Shown here one piece after another: positions 1 through 8,381 of a DNA stretch of 62,797 nucleotides. The stretch covers positions 1 to 62,797 of the forward strand of contig JAICXB010000022.1 of the NCBI GenBank assembly GCA_025980765.1, in the 5' to 3' direction. Numbering within the stretch: the first letter of the stretch is position 1; every line of letters starts with the position of its first letter. Under the pieces are notes generated by a model. It ran no database searches. It saw nothing but the letters and a program-made list of their open reading frames with translations, and was not told the origin of the DNA. A program made the position numbers and the translations under genes. This DNA comes from Terriglobales bacterium. Its GTDB lineage: Bacteria; Acidobacteriota; Terriglobia; Terriglobales; Acidobacteriaceae.

Positions 1-134
1 CGCTCAGCTTCCAATCCAGCGATCTGCTGCTGCTGCGCTTCTGGCTGGAACAAGACCCGCCCAGAGTCATCCAGATGCCCGGACGCCGCATTCGCCGCGG
101 CACCGGAACCGACGATTTCGAAACGCAAAGGTAA
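1..134 (+). CDS. C-terminal fragment of an unidentified protein (cut by window edge)
   Basis: Frame 3 is open from the left edge to a TAA at 132-134 and encodes about 43 residues. The tail is arginine-rich and ends FETQR. No family is recognised. The opposite strand is also open here, so the call rests only on the plausible composition and on lying just upstream of a same-strand gene. Confidence 0.3.
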   Translation, partial: LSFQSSDLLLLRFWLEQDPPRVIQMPGRRIRRGTGTDDFETQR

Positions 135-256
135 AACTTTCCCGGTCCAGCTTCCCCCGCCAGGCTAAGCCCTCGCATAAGCCTCGGTTCATCAGCGGCT
201 TACGGGGCGGACAACTTTGGCGTTTCAGTTGCGAATAGGAATCTCAGGAGATTCCC

Positions 257-751
257 ATGAGCACCAACCCTCTGCATCGCGAGGGAGGATACTGGAAGCC
301 GGTGCTCGACTACGAGCACTGGGAGGAAGGCGCCACCCATTCAGGCGGCAGCGATGCCCCCGCTCCAGGCTCACAGCTTCTGGACAAGGAAGCCACTCGC
401 CAGGATGTATGCCGCAAATGCGGCGCCGAGTTCGTGGTCGATTCTCCGTTCTGCCGCATGTGCGGCCGCGCCCGTGAAGGCGTCACGCCGGAATCAAAGA
501 AGAGCATCTGGCATGGGCTCGACGTCTCTAGCATTCGCCGTCGGCTGGGACTGTCAGTAGGCGCAATGGTCTGCTTCATGGCCGGAGTACTCTGCGTAAT
601 CGCCGGCATAGTTACCGGCTTCCTTTACACCGCGAAAACCCTCGAGGATTGGCAAGCCATTCAGATCTGGCGCAGCGAGTGGCTGGTAGCCGCCGGCGTA
701 GCCTTCGTCTGCGGCATCCTGCTCAACAGCCGCAGGGCGACAAGGCGGTAG
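257..751 (+). CDS. Zinc-ribbon membrane protein, unknown function
   Basis: This 164-residue protein has a two-CxxC zinc ribbon (C52, C55, C66, C69) followed by two hydrophobic segments at about 101-124 and 142-157. It is probably an inner-membrane protein with a small cytoplasmic metal-binding head. The ATG at 257 follows an AGGAG about 8 bases upstream, which supports this start. Zinc ribbons joined to transmembrane helices are common in Acidobacteriota and mostly uncharacterised; no function can be assigned. It stands alone, with the convergent VOC-PP2C gene downstream. Confidence 0.75.
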   Translation: MSTNPLHREGGYWKPVLDYEHWEEGATHSGGSDAPAPGSQLLDKEATRQDVCRKCGAEFVVDSPFCRMCGRAREGVTPESKKSIWHGLDVSSIRRRLGLSVGAMVCFMAGVLCVIAGIVTGFLYTAKTLEDWQAIQIWRSEWLVAAGVAFVCGILLNSRRATRR

Positions 752-762
752 AACAGCTCCGT

Positions 763-790
763 AGCCACGAAGCTTCGAAGCCACGAAGCC
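763..790. repeat. Left copy of a direct repeat flanking the VOC-PP2C gene
   Basis: About 28 bp containing AAGCTTCGAAGCCACGAAGC. A copy with few mismatches lies at 2156-2183 in the same orientation, one on each side of the gene between 823 and 2127. Both are followed shortly by GATCCGT. Confidence 0.6.
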
Positions 791-822
791 AGGAATAATC
801 CGTCCGATCCGTAGCAGCTGTG

Positions 823-2127
823 TCATCCGCGTGAGCTTTTGCTCTTGGGTTTGCTTCTGCTCTTCGCCGGAAGCCGGAGGACGGAAGCTGGTAGCTCTCC
901 CACACATTTCGCCACAATGAGCGTGATGTCATCGTGCTGCTGCCGCGGGCTGAAGCGGCGGACTTCATCCACCACCGCCTGCAAAATCGCCTGCGAAGAC
1001 AATTCACGATTGCGCAGCAGCAATTCGATCAGGCGCTCTTCTCCAAACTCCTCGCCCTGGTCGTTAAACGATTCGCTTACGCCGTCGGTGTAGAGCGCCA
1101 AAATGTCTCCGGCGGCAAGCAAACGCTGCTTCAGCGCGCAATCCCATTCCGGGAAGAGGCCCAGCACCGTACTGGTGGAATCCAGCCGTTCCAGTTCGCC
1201 GCCGGCGCGCAACAGAATCGGCGGATAATGGCCGCAATTTACATAACGCAGACGTCCGCTTGCGTCATCGTACTCGCCGAAGAAGAGCGTGGCATAGGCG
1301 CTGTCGGTTGTGTTCTCGAAAAACAGCCGGTTCACCGACTGCAAAAACCGCTGCGGCTGGTGCAGCGCCGTGGCGCTCTGGCTCCGCAGGTTCGCCTGCA
1401 GGTTCGCCATGAGCAGGGCGGCGCCAATTCCTTTGCCTGAGGTATCGCCAATCACCATTCCCAGCCGGTCCGCACCGAGATGGAGAAAATCGTAGTAGTC
1501 GCCCCCGACCTCTCGTGCCTGCGCGCAGATGCCCGCATAATCCAGCGTCTTCAGCGGCGGCAGGGTCTGGGGAAAGAGCCGGGCCTGCACCTGCTTGGCA
1601 ATTTCCAGCTCCTGGGCCCGCATACGTTCCGCTTCCTGCTGCTCCGCAGCCGCCCGGCGCTCCGCTTCAATCTCGCGGACGAAGTTGTCGCGCGAGACCA
1701 AAGCAAAGGAATTTCCGTCAAGATCGTCAAAGCTCGTGAAGATGCCACCCCACAATGTGGTCTGCGGCGGATGATGAAAATGCACGCCGCGCATCCGCCA
1801 CTCCTCAAATTTAGCGACCACATCCTCCGTGACAAAGACCCCGTGCCGGCAGCGCCCAATCAGTTTGGCTTCTGCCGAATTGCGCTTGGGCGTGACCAGC
1901 GCAAGCACGGCTCGGCCATCCGGAGGAGCCACCGCCAGCACCCGCCCGACAGAGTCGTAGCTGTAATCGAGGGCAACTCGGAATCCAAGCTGGTCGCGGT
2001 AAAACTGCAAACTGCGCTCCAGATCGCGGACGAACACATTGATCCAGAGCAGCCGAAGATAAGGATCCTGCCGATCGAGCCGGATCGGCTCGGCACCAAG
2101 AGAGCTCAGCTGAGAAAAACCACTCAT
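823..2127 (-). CDS. VOC (glyoxalase-like) domain fused to a PP2C/SpoIIE-type protein phosphatase
   Basis: The 434-residue protein starts with a VOC/glyoxalase fold at about 22-147 (paired halves, FYRDQLGFRV and DDLDGNSFALV). A charged helical linker follows at about 150-182, then an RsbU/SpoIIE-type PP2C phosphatase domain at about 185-407. Metal-binding aspartates are visible in VGGDYYD (D210), IGDTSGKG (D228) and HDDITLIV (D399/D400). A basic tail ends the protein. RsbU-like phosphatases dephosphorylate anti-sigma-factor antagonists in partner switching; here the usual sensor (GAF, PAS or response receiver) is replaced by a VOC domain, which may bind a small ligand. A stand-alone STAS protein lies at 36.4-36.8 kb and could be a target, but that is inference. 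Confidence 0.85.
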   Translation of the reverse strand: MSGFSQLSSLGAEPIRLDRQDPYLRLLWINVFVRDLERSLQFYRDQLGFRVALDYSYDSVGRVLAVAPPDGRAVLALVTPKRNSAEAKLIGRCRHGVFVTEDVVAKFEEWRMRGVHFHHPPQTTLWGGIFTSFDDLDGNSFALVSRDNFVREIEAERRAAAEQQEAERMRAQELEIAKQVQARLFPQTLPPLKTLDYAGICAQAREVGGDYYDFLHLGADRLGMVIGDTSGKGIGAALLMANLQANLRSQSATALHQPQRFLQSVNRLFFENTTDSAYATLFFGEYDDASGRLRYVNCGHYPPILLRAGGELERLDSTSTVLGLFPEWDCALKQRLLAAGDILALYTDGVSESFNDQGEEFGEERLIELLLRNRELSSQAILQAVVDEVRRFSPRQQHDDITLIVAKCVGELPASVLRLPAKSRSKPKSKSSRG

Positions 2128-2155
2128 TGCGGCGGATTATATAGAGGAGCGACAA

Positions 2156-2183
2156 AGCCACGCAGCTTCGAAGCCATGAAGCG
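2156..2183. repeat. Right copy of a direct repeat flanking the VOC-PP2C gene
   Basis: Partner of the repeat at 763-790, with the shared core AGCTTCGAAGCCA. It lies in the promoter-proximal intergenic space of the VOC-PP2C gene. Confidence 0.55.
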
Positions 2184-2280
2184 GCCAGATCCGTGACTAC
2201 TCCTGAGATCTCGGCGCCGCATCCATGGCAAACCAGAACGCTGAGCAGGTAAGGGAAAATTTCCAACGGAATCTAGCCTT

Positions 2281-2310
2281 TCCTCCGTGTCCTCCGTGAC
2301 CTCCGTGTTG
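2281..2310. repeat. Half-copy of the CTCCGTG dispersed repeat
   Basis: Three near-tandem CCTCCGTG units. The same motif forms one arm of the long palindrome at 21359-21519, so this is a solitary arm of that family just upstream of the propeller gene. Confidence 0.5.
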
Positions 2311-2392
2311 AAATCCTTGGCTCAGAGCTGCGGAAACCCGTTTCACGATGTTTCGCGTCAAAGTAAACTGGTTCCGATCAGATCCTCAAATT

Positions 2393-4393
2393 ATGAGAAA
2401 TTTTCTCCTCAGATCTCTTCGGTTTCTATTCCTGATCGCCCTCACGTCCTTTGCCGTGGCACAAACCCCCGCCGGCCCAAGCTGGGTCTCGGTCGGGCCT
2501 GATGGTGGAGACGTACGCAGCTTCTCCTCCGATCCGGCGAATCCGGCACACATTTTTTTAGGAACCAGCGCCGGACAAATCTACCAATCGGAAGACGGTG
2601 GGGCCACATGGACGCGATACGTCCGGATTGGCAAGGGAAATGATTATGTGATCGATCACATCGTCTTTGATCCGGCGCATCCCGGCACCATCTACGTCGC
2701 GGCGTGGACGCTGGAGCGCGAAGGCGGGGACGTTTTCAAGAGCGTGGACGGCGGCCACACATGGGAGACGATGAAGGCCATGGCGGGCAAATCGGTGCGC
2801 GCGCTGGCGATTGCGCCATCGGATCCGAACACGCTGGTGGCCGGGGCGCTCGATGGCGTCTTTCGCACCCGCGATGGCGGAGCGAATTGGGAACTCATCT
2901 CGCCGCAGGGCAGCGCGGAGATCAAGAACGTTGAATCCATCGCCATCGATCCCAAAGATCCCAATGTAATTTACGCGGGCACCTGGCATCTGCCCTGGAA
3001 GACAAGCGATGGCGGCAAGAACTGGCACAACATCAAGGACGGCGTGATCGACGATTCCGACGTCTTCTCCATCATCATCGATCCCCGGCAGCCGCAAGAG
3101 GTGTACGCCAGCGCCTGCTCGGGAATTTACAAGAGCGACAGCGCCGGCGAACTTTTCCACAAAATTCAGGGCATTCCCTTTTCGGCACGACGCACTCGCG
3201 TCCTCAAGCAGGACCCCAACCACAGCGAAGTTGTCTATGCCGGGACCACCGAGGGGTTGTGGAAGACGTCTGACTCTGGACGCACCTGGCGGCGCATGAC
3301 CCCTACCAACGTGATCGTCAACGATGTGCTGGTGGACGCGCGCGACTCCGCGCACGTTCTGCTGGCCACGGATCGCAGTGGCGTCTTGGCCAGTAACAAC
3401 GGCGCGCAGTCGTTTGCGCAATCAAATCGCGGCTTTGCCCATCGCCAGGTAGCCTCGTTGATCGTGGATCCGGAAGATCAGAGCCGGCTCTACGCCGGCG
3501 TGGTAAATGACAAGGAATATGGCGGAGTCTTCGTCAGCGACGACCAGGGCTCAAATTGGCGTCAGCTCAGCGCCGGTCTCGACGGCCGCGATGTCTTCGC
3601 GCTGCGCAAAACCGGCGTTCATCTGCTCGCCGGCACCAGCGGCGGAGTCTTCAAGCTGGAGAAGATTGGGAAAGAGGAGCGCTGGCGGCCGATCGATCAT
3701 GTCGTGAACGAGAAGGAAGTGATCGTTCGTAAAGCCACTAGGCACCGCAAGGCGCTTGTTCGAAAGCAAATTAAGACTTCGACACTGCACGCGCGGGTCA
3801 CCGATCTCGAGGTGCATGACGGGAAATGGTTCGCCGCCACCTCCGCCGGACTGTTCACCAGCGGAAATCTGGGCAAGAGTTGGGAGGGCGGTCCCATAAT
3901 GGGACACTCCGACCTGGTGCTGGCGCGAATTTCTCCCAAAATGACGGCGGTAACCGGACGCAAATTTCTGCTGCTCTCGCTCGACGATCGCCATAGCTGG
4001 TACGAAGCCAAGCTGCCGCCGGTGATCACGTCGATCAACGACCTGGCCTTCGCACCCGATGACAGCATCTGGATCGCCTGCCGGGAAGGCCTCTACCGCA
4101 GCGCGGATGCCGGCGATACCTGGGAGCGAATTCTCAAACTGCCCGTTGTGGACCTCGCTTCGGTTTTCTACGACGCCGACAGCCGGCGCATGCTGGTGAC
4201 CGCAATGAACTCAACTGAAGTATTTTCCAGCGGAGACGATGGCCACAGTTGGCAGCGCTCCGATACCGGCTGGCTGCTGCGCACAGTCGAAGACGACGGC
4301 GGCCGGCTGATCGGCTCAACGGCATTCGATGGCGTGGTGATGGAGAGCCCCGCAGCAGCAGCATCTGCCGCCTCGAGCGCTGGTCTGCGCTAG
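2393..4393 (+). CDS. Secreted Asp-box (BNR/sortilin-like) beta-propeller protein
   Basis: The product of about 666 residues begins with a clear Sec signal (FLLRSLRFLFLIALTSFAVAQ region). At least nine Asp-box motifs of the S-x-D-G-G-x-x-W type are spaced along the chain (for example SVDGGHTW, TRDGGANW, TSDGGKNW, TSDSGRTW, SADAGDTW), giving one or two beta-propellers. Such proteins are exported binding or sialidase-like scaffolds; no catalytic glycosidase residues are evident, so activity is unknown. An in-frame ATG exists at 2348, but only the ATG at 2393 places the signal peptide at the terminus. The gene is followed after about 90 bases by the exported VWFA protein, so they may be co-expressed. 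Confidence 0.8.
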   Translation: MRNFLLRSLRFLFLIALTSFAVAQTPAGPSWVSVGPDGGDVRSFSSDPANPAHIFLGTSAGQIYQSEDGGATWTRYVRIGKGNDYVIDHIVFDPAHPGTIYVAAWTLEREGGDVFKSVDGGHTWETMKAMAGKSVRALAIAPSDPNTLVAGALDGVFRTRDGGANWELISPQGSAEIKNVESIAIDPKDPNVIYAGTWHLPWKTSDGGKNWHNIKDGVIDDSDVFSIIIDPRQPQEVYASACSGIYKSDSAGELFHKIQGIPFSARRTRVLKQDPNHSEVVYAGTTEGLWKTSDSGRTWRRMTPTNVIVNDVLVDARDSAHVLLATDRSGVLASNNGAQSFAQSNRGFAHRQVASLIVDPEDQSRLYAGVVNDKEYGGVFVSDDQGSNWRQLSAGLDGRDVFALRKTGVHLLAGTSGGVFKLEKIGKEERWRPIDHVVNEKEVIVRKATRHRKALVRKQIKTSTLHARVTDLEVHDGKWFAATSAGLFTSGNLGKSWEGGPIMGHSDLVLARISPKMTAVTGRKFLLLSLDDRHSWYEAKLPPVITSINDLAFAPDDSIWIACREGLYRSADAGDTWERILKLPVVDLASVFYDADSRRMLVTAMNSTEVFSSGDDGHSWQRSDTGWLLRTVEDDGGRLIGSTAFDGVVMESPAAAASAASSAGLR

Positions 4394-4426
4394 TGGACTT
4401 GGTGGACTTAGTGGACTTGATGGACT
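4392..4426. repeat. Short tandem repeat, 9-bp unit
   Basis: About four tandem units of RGTGGACTT immediately after the stop codon of the propeller gene. Confidence 0.7.
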
Positions 4427-4484
4427 CAAGTCCATTTCGAGCTGTCCTTCTCGGCAGAATCGTCGTAGTATTCCTTCCCGAAAA

Positions 4485-5432
4485 ATGAACACACGACTGG
4501 TGTGTCAACTAGCATTGCGTGCACTGCTGGCATTGTCGCCTGGCGCCTTCGCGCAGACTGCAAGTTCTTCCCCGCAATGCCAAACCCTGCATACGTATGT
4601 TTCCGTTTTGAAGCCCGATGGGCACGCCTTCACCAGCCTGACCGCGGCTGACTTTGGAGCCGAGGCAGGTGGCAAGCGGGCCCAGGTCACCGCGGCAAGG
4701 CTGCATGTGCCCGATCATCGGGTATTGGTGCTGCTGGATCACAGTGGGAGTATGCAAGGGCCAAAATGGGCAGTCGCAATTGGCCTCACACGCGACCTCA
4801 TCGCACTCCTCCCGCCAAAGGTGCCGATCGAGATCGAGTGGTTTGATGACGGTCTTCACCAGCTTGTGCCGCTCACACGCGATCATCGCTATGCGGATGC
4901 TTTACTGAACACATTTCTGCGGGCAGGGCCAGCGCCAAGAAGCAGGACACATCTTTTCAATGCCATCATGGAGGCGCTGAAGACTCTGCCAACACACCAT
5001 CCAGGCGATGTCATTTATGCCCTAACTGATGGCGAGGATAACGACACCTTCGTGAAAACCACTGATATTGCAGCGGAGCTTATGCGCTCTTCGACTCGAC
5101 TGTTCGCAGCGTTGTTGCAGTATTCGGAACCCAACGAAATGAACGAATATCTGCGCGGCGCCCAGGCCTTGGAGCGCATTGCACAAGAAACTGGAGGCGA
5201 CTACTTTTTGGGCCGAGAGCCCGTTGGCGAGGTTGATGAAGAAGTGCTTCAACCCGCACGCAAGGCAAACTTCGCTTTGTTCGAGAGCATGATGGGAGAC
5301 TACAGTCTAACTTTGGTTTCGCCTATGGCGCTTGCGAAGGAGGGAAGACTCAGATTGCACGTCCACGCTCCTAAACCTGGAGAGAAAATGAAAATAGTCT
5401 ACCCCGAAGAAATCCTGCCTTCGTGTCCCTGA
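4485..5432 (+). CDS. Exported VWFA-domain protein
   Basis: The 315-residue product has an N-terminal signal sequence (cleavage near AFAQT) and a von Willebrand factor A domain. The MIDAS motif DHSGSM (D85, S87, S89) and a later TDGEDND acidic loop fit divalent-metal binding. The layout, with a short N-terminal beta domain before the VWFA fold, matches the VWFA-related family expanded in Acidobacteriota. It probably mediates extracytoplasmic protein-protein contact; no partner is evident beyond the upstream propeller protein. The stop is 7 bases from the convergent HD gene. Confidence 0.8.
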   Translation: MNTRLVCQLALRALLALSPGAFAQTASSSPQCQTLHTYVSVLKPDGHAFTSLTAADFGAEAGGKRAQVTAARLHVPDHRVLVLLDHSGSMQGPKWAVAIGLTRDLIALLPPKVPIEIEWFDDGLHQLVPLTRDHRYADALLNTFLRAGPAPRSRTHLFNAIMEALKTLPTHHPGDVIYALTDGEDNDTFVKTTDIAAELMRSSTRLFAALLQYSEPNEMNEYLRGAQALERIAQETGGDYFLGREPVGEVDEEVLQPARKANFALFESMMGDYSLTLVSPMALAKEGRLRLHVHAPKPGEKMKIVYPEEILPSCP

Positions 5433-5439
5433 AAATTTC

Positions 5440-6045
5440 TCAGCTCTTCCCTGCCAGCCCCAACTCCGGCGCAATCTTCTTCATCGCCTCAATGCAGAAC
5501 GCGATGTGCTCGTCAAGCTCTACGCCAAGTTCAGCGGCGCCATTGACGATGTCATCGCGCGAGACGCTGCGGGCAAATGCTTTGTCCTTCATCTTCTTGC
5601 GGATTGATTTGGCGTCCACTTCGGCCAGAGACTTCGAGGGCTTCACTAATGCCGTAGCGGTGATGAAGCCGGCGAGTTCGTCGCAGGCGAAGAGAGCCTT
5701 CTCCATGTGTGTTTCCCGTTTTAGTCCGGTGTAGTCGGCGTGCGCTAGGATGGCGCGCCGCATCTCTTCCGGGTATCCGCGCTCTTCCAGGATTTTGCTG
5801 CCCACAAAGGGATGCTGCTCTGGGGTAGGAAACTGCTCGTAGTCAAAATCGTGCAGCAAGCCCGTGACGGAATACTTCTGGCGCAGTTCGGCAGTTTCGG
5901 ATTCGCTGAATCCACCGCCTCGAGCGAATTTCTCGGCGTACGCAATCATGCAGGCCTCAACCGCCATAGCATGTTTGCGCAGGCTCTCCGAGCGGGTGTA
6001 TTCACATAGTAACCCCCAGGCGGCAGCGCGAGATTGAACGTTCAT
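5440..6045 (-). CDS. HD-domain phosphohydrolase
   Basis: This 201-residue protein carries the HD metal-site signature: H25, the HD pair in GLLHDFD (H65/D66), a histidine in LAHAD (about 102) and D122 in ACDEL. Single-domain HDIG-type proteins of this size hydrolyse phosphomonoester or nucleotide substrates. The HxxHP-like loop (TPEQHPFVG) and the C-terminal helical part resemble the family annotated as HDIG-domain hydrolases, whose substrate is usually unknown. It is convergent with the VWFA gene and divergent from the XRE gene. Confidence 0.8.
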   Translation of the reverse strand: MNVQSRAAAWGLLCEYTRSESLRKHAMAVEACMIAYAEKFARGGGFSESETAELRQKYSVTGLLHDFDYEQFPTPEQHPFVGSKILEERGYPEEMRRAILAHADYTGLKRETHMEKALFACDELAGFITATALVKPSKSLAEVDAKSIRKKMKDKAFARSVSRDDIVNGAAELGVELDEHIAFCIEAMKKIAPELGLAGKS

Positions 6046-6222
6046 CTACCTGTTTTCTCCATGGTTTCTCCGGTTTTTCTTGCTAGTTTTACAGTGTTTC
6101 ATATGTGAATTCTCTTGACTTCCACATCCAGAGTACCGCAAAGTAGCGATGGCTTTGGACTTAAGTGGGAAGTCCGGCCTTTTGTTTGAGAGTAGCCCCG
6201 CTCTGGCAGGCTCCCAAACTAC

Positions 6223-6759
6223 ATGGCAACGACGCTCGCACCAGTTGATGCACGCGAGGTGGTGAGATGCGACCAATGTCATCTCGTCCAATTCCGGACC
6301 ACCAACAATAACTGTCGGCGCTGTCGCACGTCTCTCGACAACGAGCCTGAACCGGAGATCATTGCGCCGGCGATCACGCCTGCGGTCAACAACGGCAGCT
6401 CGCATCCCCAAATTCAGGTTGCACTAGCGATCCGCTCATTGCGCCGGCGCTCAGGATTGAGCCAGCGCCAGCTTGCCGGACGCATGCAGGTGCCCCGCAC
6501 CTACGTCTCCAAGATCGAGAATGAGAAGGCGACGCCGACACTTTCGTCTCTGCTGCGCCTGGCGACGGCGCTGGAAGTGACCATTCCCGACCTGCTCCGA
6601 GGCGACGGACGCGCCCGCGAAGACGAAATTGCCGCGCTGGCCGCGGACCCATTTGTCGCCGAGGTGGCCCCGTTCATGTCGCAACTCGACGCAATGCAGC
6701 GCTCCAGCCTGCTCATCCAAATGAGGGACTTGGCGACGCGTCCACGCCGCAAGATCTGA
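6223..6759 (+). CDS. XRE-family transcriptional regulator with an N-terminal zinc ribbon
   Basis: The 178-residue protein begins with a zinc ribbon (C16, C19, C31, C34), then a proline-rich linker, then a Cro/C1-type helix-turn-helix at about 66-122 (QIQVALAIRSLRRRSGLSQ, RTYVSKIENEKATPTL), and a short C-terminal helical region. It is likely a DNA-binding repressor. The zinc ribbon on the N-side is less usual and may act in dimerisation or metal sensing. It is a single gene with an open intergenic region downstream that holds a dispersed repeat. Confidence 0.85.
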   Translation: MATTLAPVDAREVVRCDQCHLVQFRTTNNNCRRCRTSLDNEPEPEIIAPAITPAVNNGSSHPQIQVALAIRSLRRRSGLSQRQLAGRMQVPRTYVSKIENEKATPTLSSLLRLATALEVTIPDLLRGDGRAREDEIAALAADPFVAEVAPFMSQLDAMQRSSLLIQMRDLATRPRRKI

Positions 6760-6866
6760 ACAGAGAGGTTCTCACGCCCGCGTTGGCCGGTGCCGGGTGC
6801 ATCGGCCTTTGTTTTGCTGCGATGGTCAGCTCTCGCCCTGTCAGTTCGGGGCACCCCAGTCAGAGA

Positions 6867-7106
6867 CTGTGGAAAAGTCGCACCTGCCACTTCTTTCCTG
6901 TTCGTTTCCTGTTAATTTGGACCAAATACTAGCCGCTGGCTGCTAGCCGCTATAAAATTCAAATACTTAGGAGAAAAATCACAGCTTTCCTGCTCCTTTC
7001 CTGTTCGTTTCCTCAGCTAAAGGCAAAATTTGCGGATTTTGGGCTGAATTCGAAGATCTTTTTCGATCCAGTCAAAAATTTCCTGTATTTTCCCCCTGTT
7101 CTCAGG
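6867..7106 (+). repeat. Dispersed repeat, copy A (about 214-240 bp)
   Basis: The stretch from 6893 to 7106 matches 20378-20591 in inverse orientation over 214 bp in both copies. Shared landmarks in order are TTTCCTGTTCGTTTCCTGTTAA, a CTAGC-rich core, CTTAGGA, TTTCCTGCTCCTTTCCTG, GATTTTGGGC-like text and CCCTGTTCTCAGG. Similarity probably extends upstream to a TGTGGAAAA at about 6869. No reading frame of interest lies in it. It fills most of the 408-base gap between the XRE gene and the next gene. Confidence 0.8.
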
Positions 7107-7167
7107 CGCGGGTGTTAGAACCGGGAATCTCCCTTCGCCTGCAGCTTCATCTGAAGCCGTCAGACAA

Positions 7168-7944
7168 TTATGTGAAATCTGGGACAAAGCCAAAGCAGGG
7201 TTCGAGACTGCCTTTTTGTCTTACGGCCGTATGGTCATCCTCGATGACGAAACAGAACGTAGTCGTGTGTTTACGCTTGAATAAGTCCGAATAGAGCAGC
7301 TCCCCATAGGCGCGAATATAACCCTGGTCCTTGGGCATCCGGGTAACCGGACAATCCATTGCGCTCTCTTCATGATTGGCAAGGATTGGAGACAACTGGA
7401 ATGATGGCTCCAATAAGGAGAAGTCAGGCAAGTGAGTGAAGGAATTGGGATCGAGCACGCAAGCTTCGCGGATAGCAACATCAAAGGCGGGTGTTTTCCC
7501 GGAAGCCCTTGCATTGAGCGAAATTTGCACGACGGTAGATTGCAATCCACGCTGCGCCTCAAGTTTCCAACCGCTCGCCGCCGCGACGAGGAACGGGCGC
7601 TCGTCCAATTGCATGGCATCAATCTGCGTTTGCAGGATACCGCGTCCAATCTCCGCGGAATCGAGGCGGGCCTTATGCGCTTCAAAACCGGACCAAATGG
7701 CAGCGGCGGCTGCCATTAAGGCGACGATCAGACCAAGATTTTCATTGATGGCCTTCTGCTCACGGCGGTAGTAGCTGTGAATCCGCTCCCAAAGGCTTTC
7801 GTGGGCGGCTGAATTCTGTTTCAAACGCTTGTCTCCCGTGCCTGTTCCTAACTGGTTAATACCGATCTTGGCAGTTACAAATTCCGGAACATCGGGCCAG
7901 CAAAATGGCTTCTCAATCGCAAATAGAGCGTTTTCATGTAACAT
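7168..7944 (-). CDS. Hypothetical membrane-anchored protein
   Basis: The frame is open further upstream, but that extension runs antisense across the exported protein gene at 7995-8342, so the ATG at 7944 is preferred, giving 258 residues. A single hydrophobic segment lies at about 70-85 (LGLIVALMAAAAAIW), preceded by a charged helix and followed by a soluble C-terminal half of about 170 residues. No family is recognised. Proteins of this plan (short N-terminus, one helix, beta-rich C-domain) are common as unknowns in soil bacteria. It is divergent from the metal-efflux operon. Confidence 0.6.
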   Translation of the reverse strand: MLHENALFAIEKPFCWPDVPEFVTAKIGINQLGTGTGDKRLKQNSAAHESLWERIHSYYRREQKAINENLGLIVALMAAAAAIWSGFEAHKARLDSAEIGRGILQTQIDAMQLDERPFLVAAASGWKLEAQRGLQSTVVQISLNARASGKTPAFDVAIREACVLDPNSFTHLPDFSLLEPSFQLSPILANHEESAMDCPVTRMPKDQGYIRAYGELLYSDLFKRKHTTTFCFVIEDDHTAVRQKGSLEPCFGFVPDFT

Positions 7945-7994
7945 TCTGATTTCAGGCAACTCCTGTGCGTGAACACTGAGCCTGAACCACACAC

Positions 7995-8342
7995 GTGCGC
8001 AAAACCAACAGCATCGTAGGAGTGAATTTCGCTCAGCGAATGACGCTGTGGGTTTGCCTTGTCTTTGTGACATTGGTGGGTAGCGCTCAGGCCTCCCATA
8101 TCTGCGGTTTAGGCAGCCTGGATGCTTCGTCGCACAGCAAGATTTCCGTCGACCAGATGGCCAGCGGAACCGATGGAATCTGTCTGATCTGCGTAGCTTC
8201 CCAACCGGCCATTCATCCTGTCTCGACCTCCGTGTGCAGCCCGAACCTCTGGATTGCTGAAACGGTTTCGCCACAGGAATTTTCTGTCGCCTGCAATGAG
8301 AGGCAGTTCACTCTCTGCATCCGCCCTCCTCCTGCTCACTAG
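7995..8342 (+). CDS. Small exported Cys/His protein preceding the RND metal-efflux operon
   Basis: The product is 115 residues from 7995, or 100 from the ATG at 8040, which puts a hydrophobic signal (LWVCLVFVTLVGSAQA) near the N-terminus. The mature part has HICG, a C-x-x-C pair in GICLICVAS and further Cys/His residues, which would fit metal binding. It lies 40 bases before the TolC gene, in the place where small DUF2946-like or CzcI-like proteins precede efflux operons; membership of such a family is inferred from position and composition only. Confidence 0.6.
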   Translation: MRKTNSIVGVNFAQRMTLWVCLVFVTLVGSAQASHICGLGSLDASSHSKISVDQMASGTDGICLICVASQPAIHPVSTSVCSPNLWIAETVSPQEFSVACNERQFTLCIRPPPAH

Positions 8343-8381
8343 ATCGGCCCTACGACTAGTTTGGCAAGGAGGCGCCTGGGC

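Noticed and set aside
1480..2196. 238-codon plus-strand frame opposite the VOC-PP2C gene
   Set aside because: Antisense shadow; no recognisable domain and poor start context.
7945..8274. N-terminal extension of the hypothetical membrane protein
   Set aside because: It is antisense to the small exported protein gene and has Arg/Cys-rich, non-protein-like composition.
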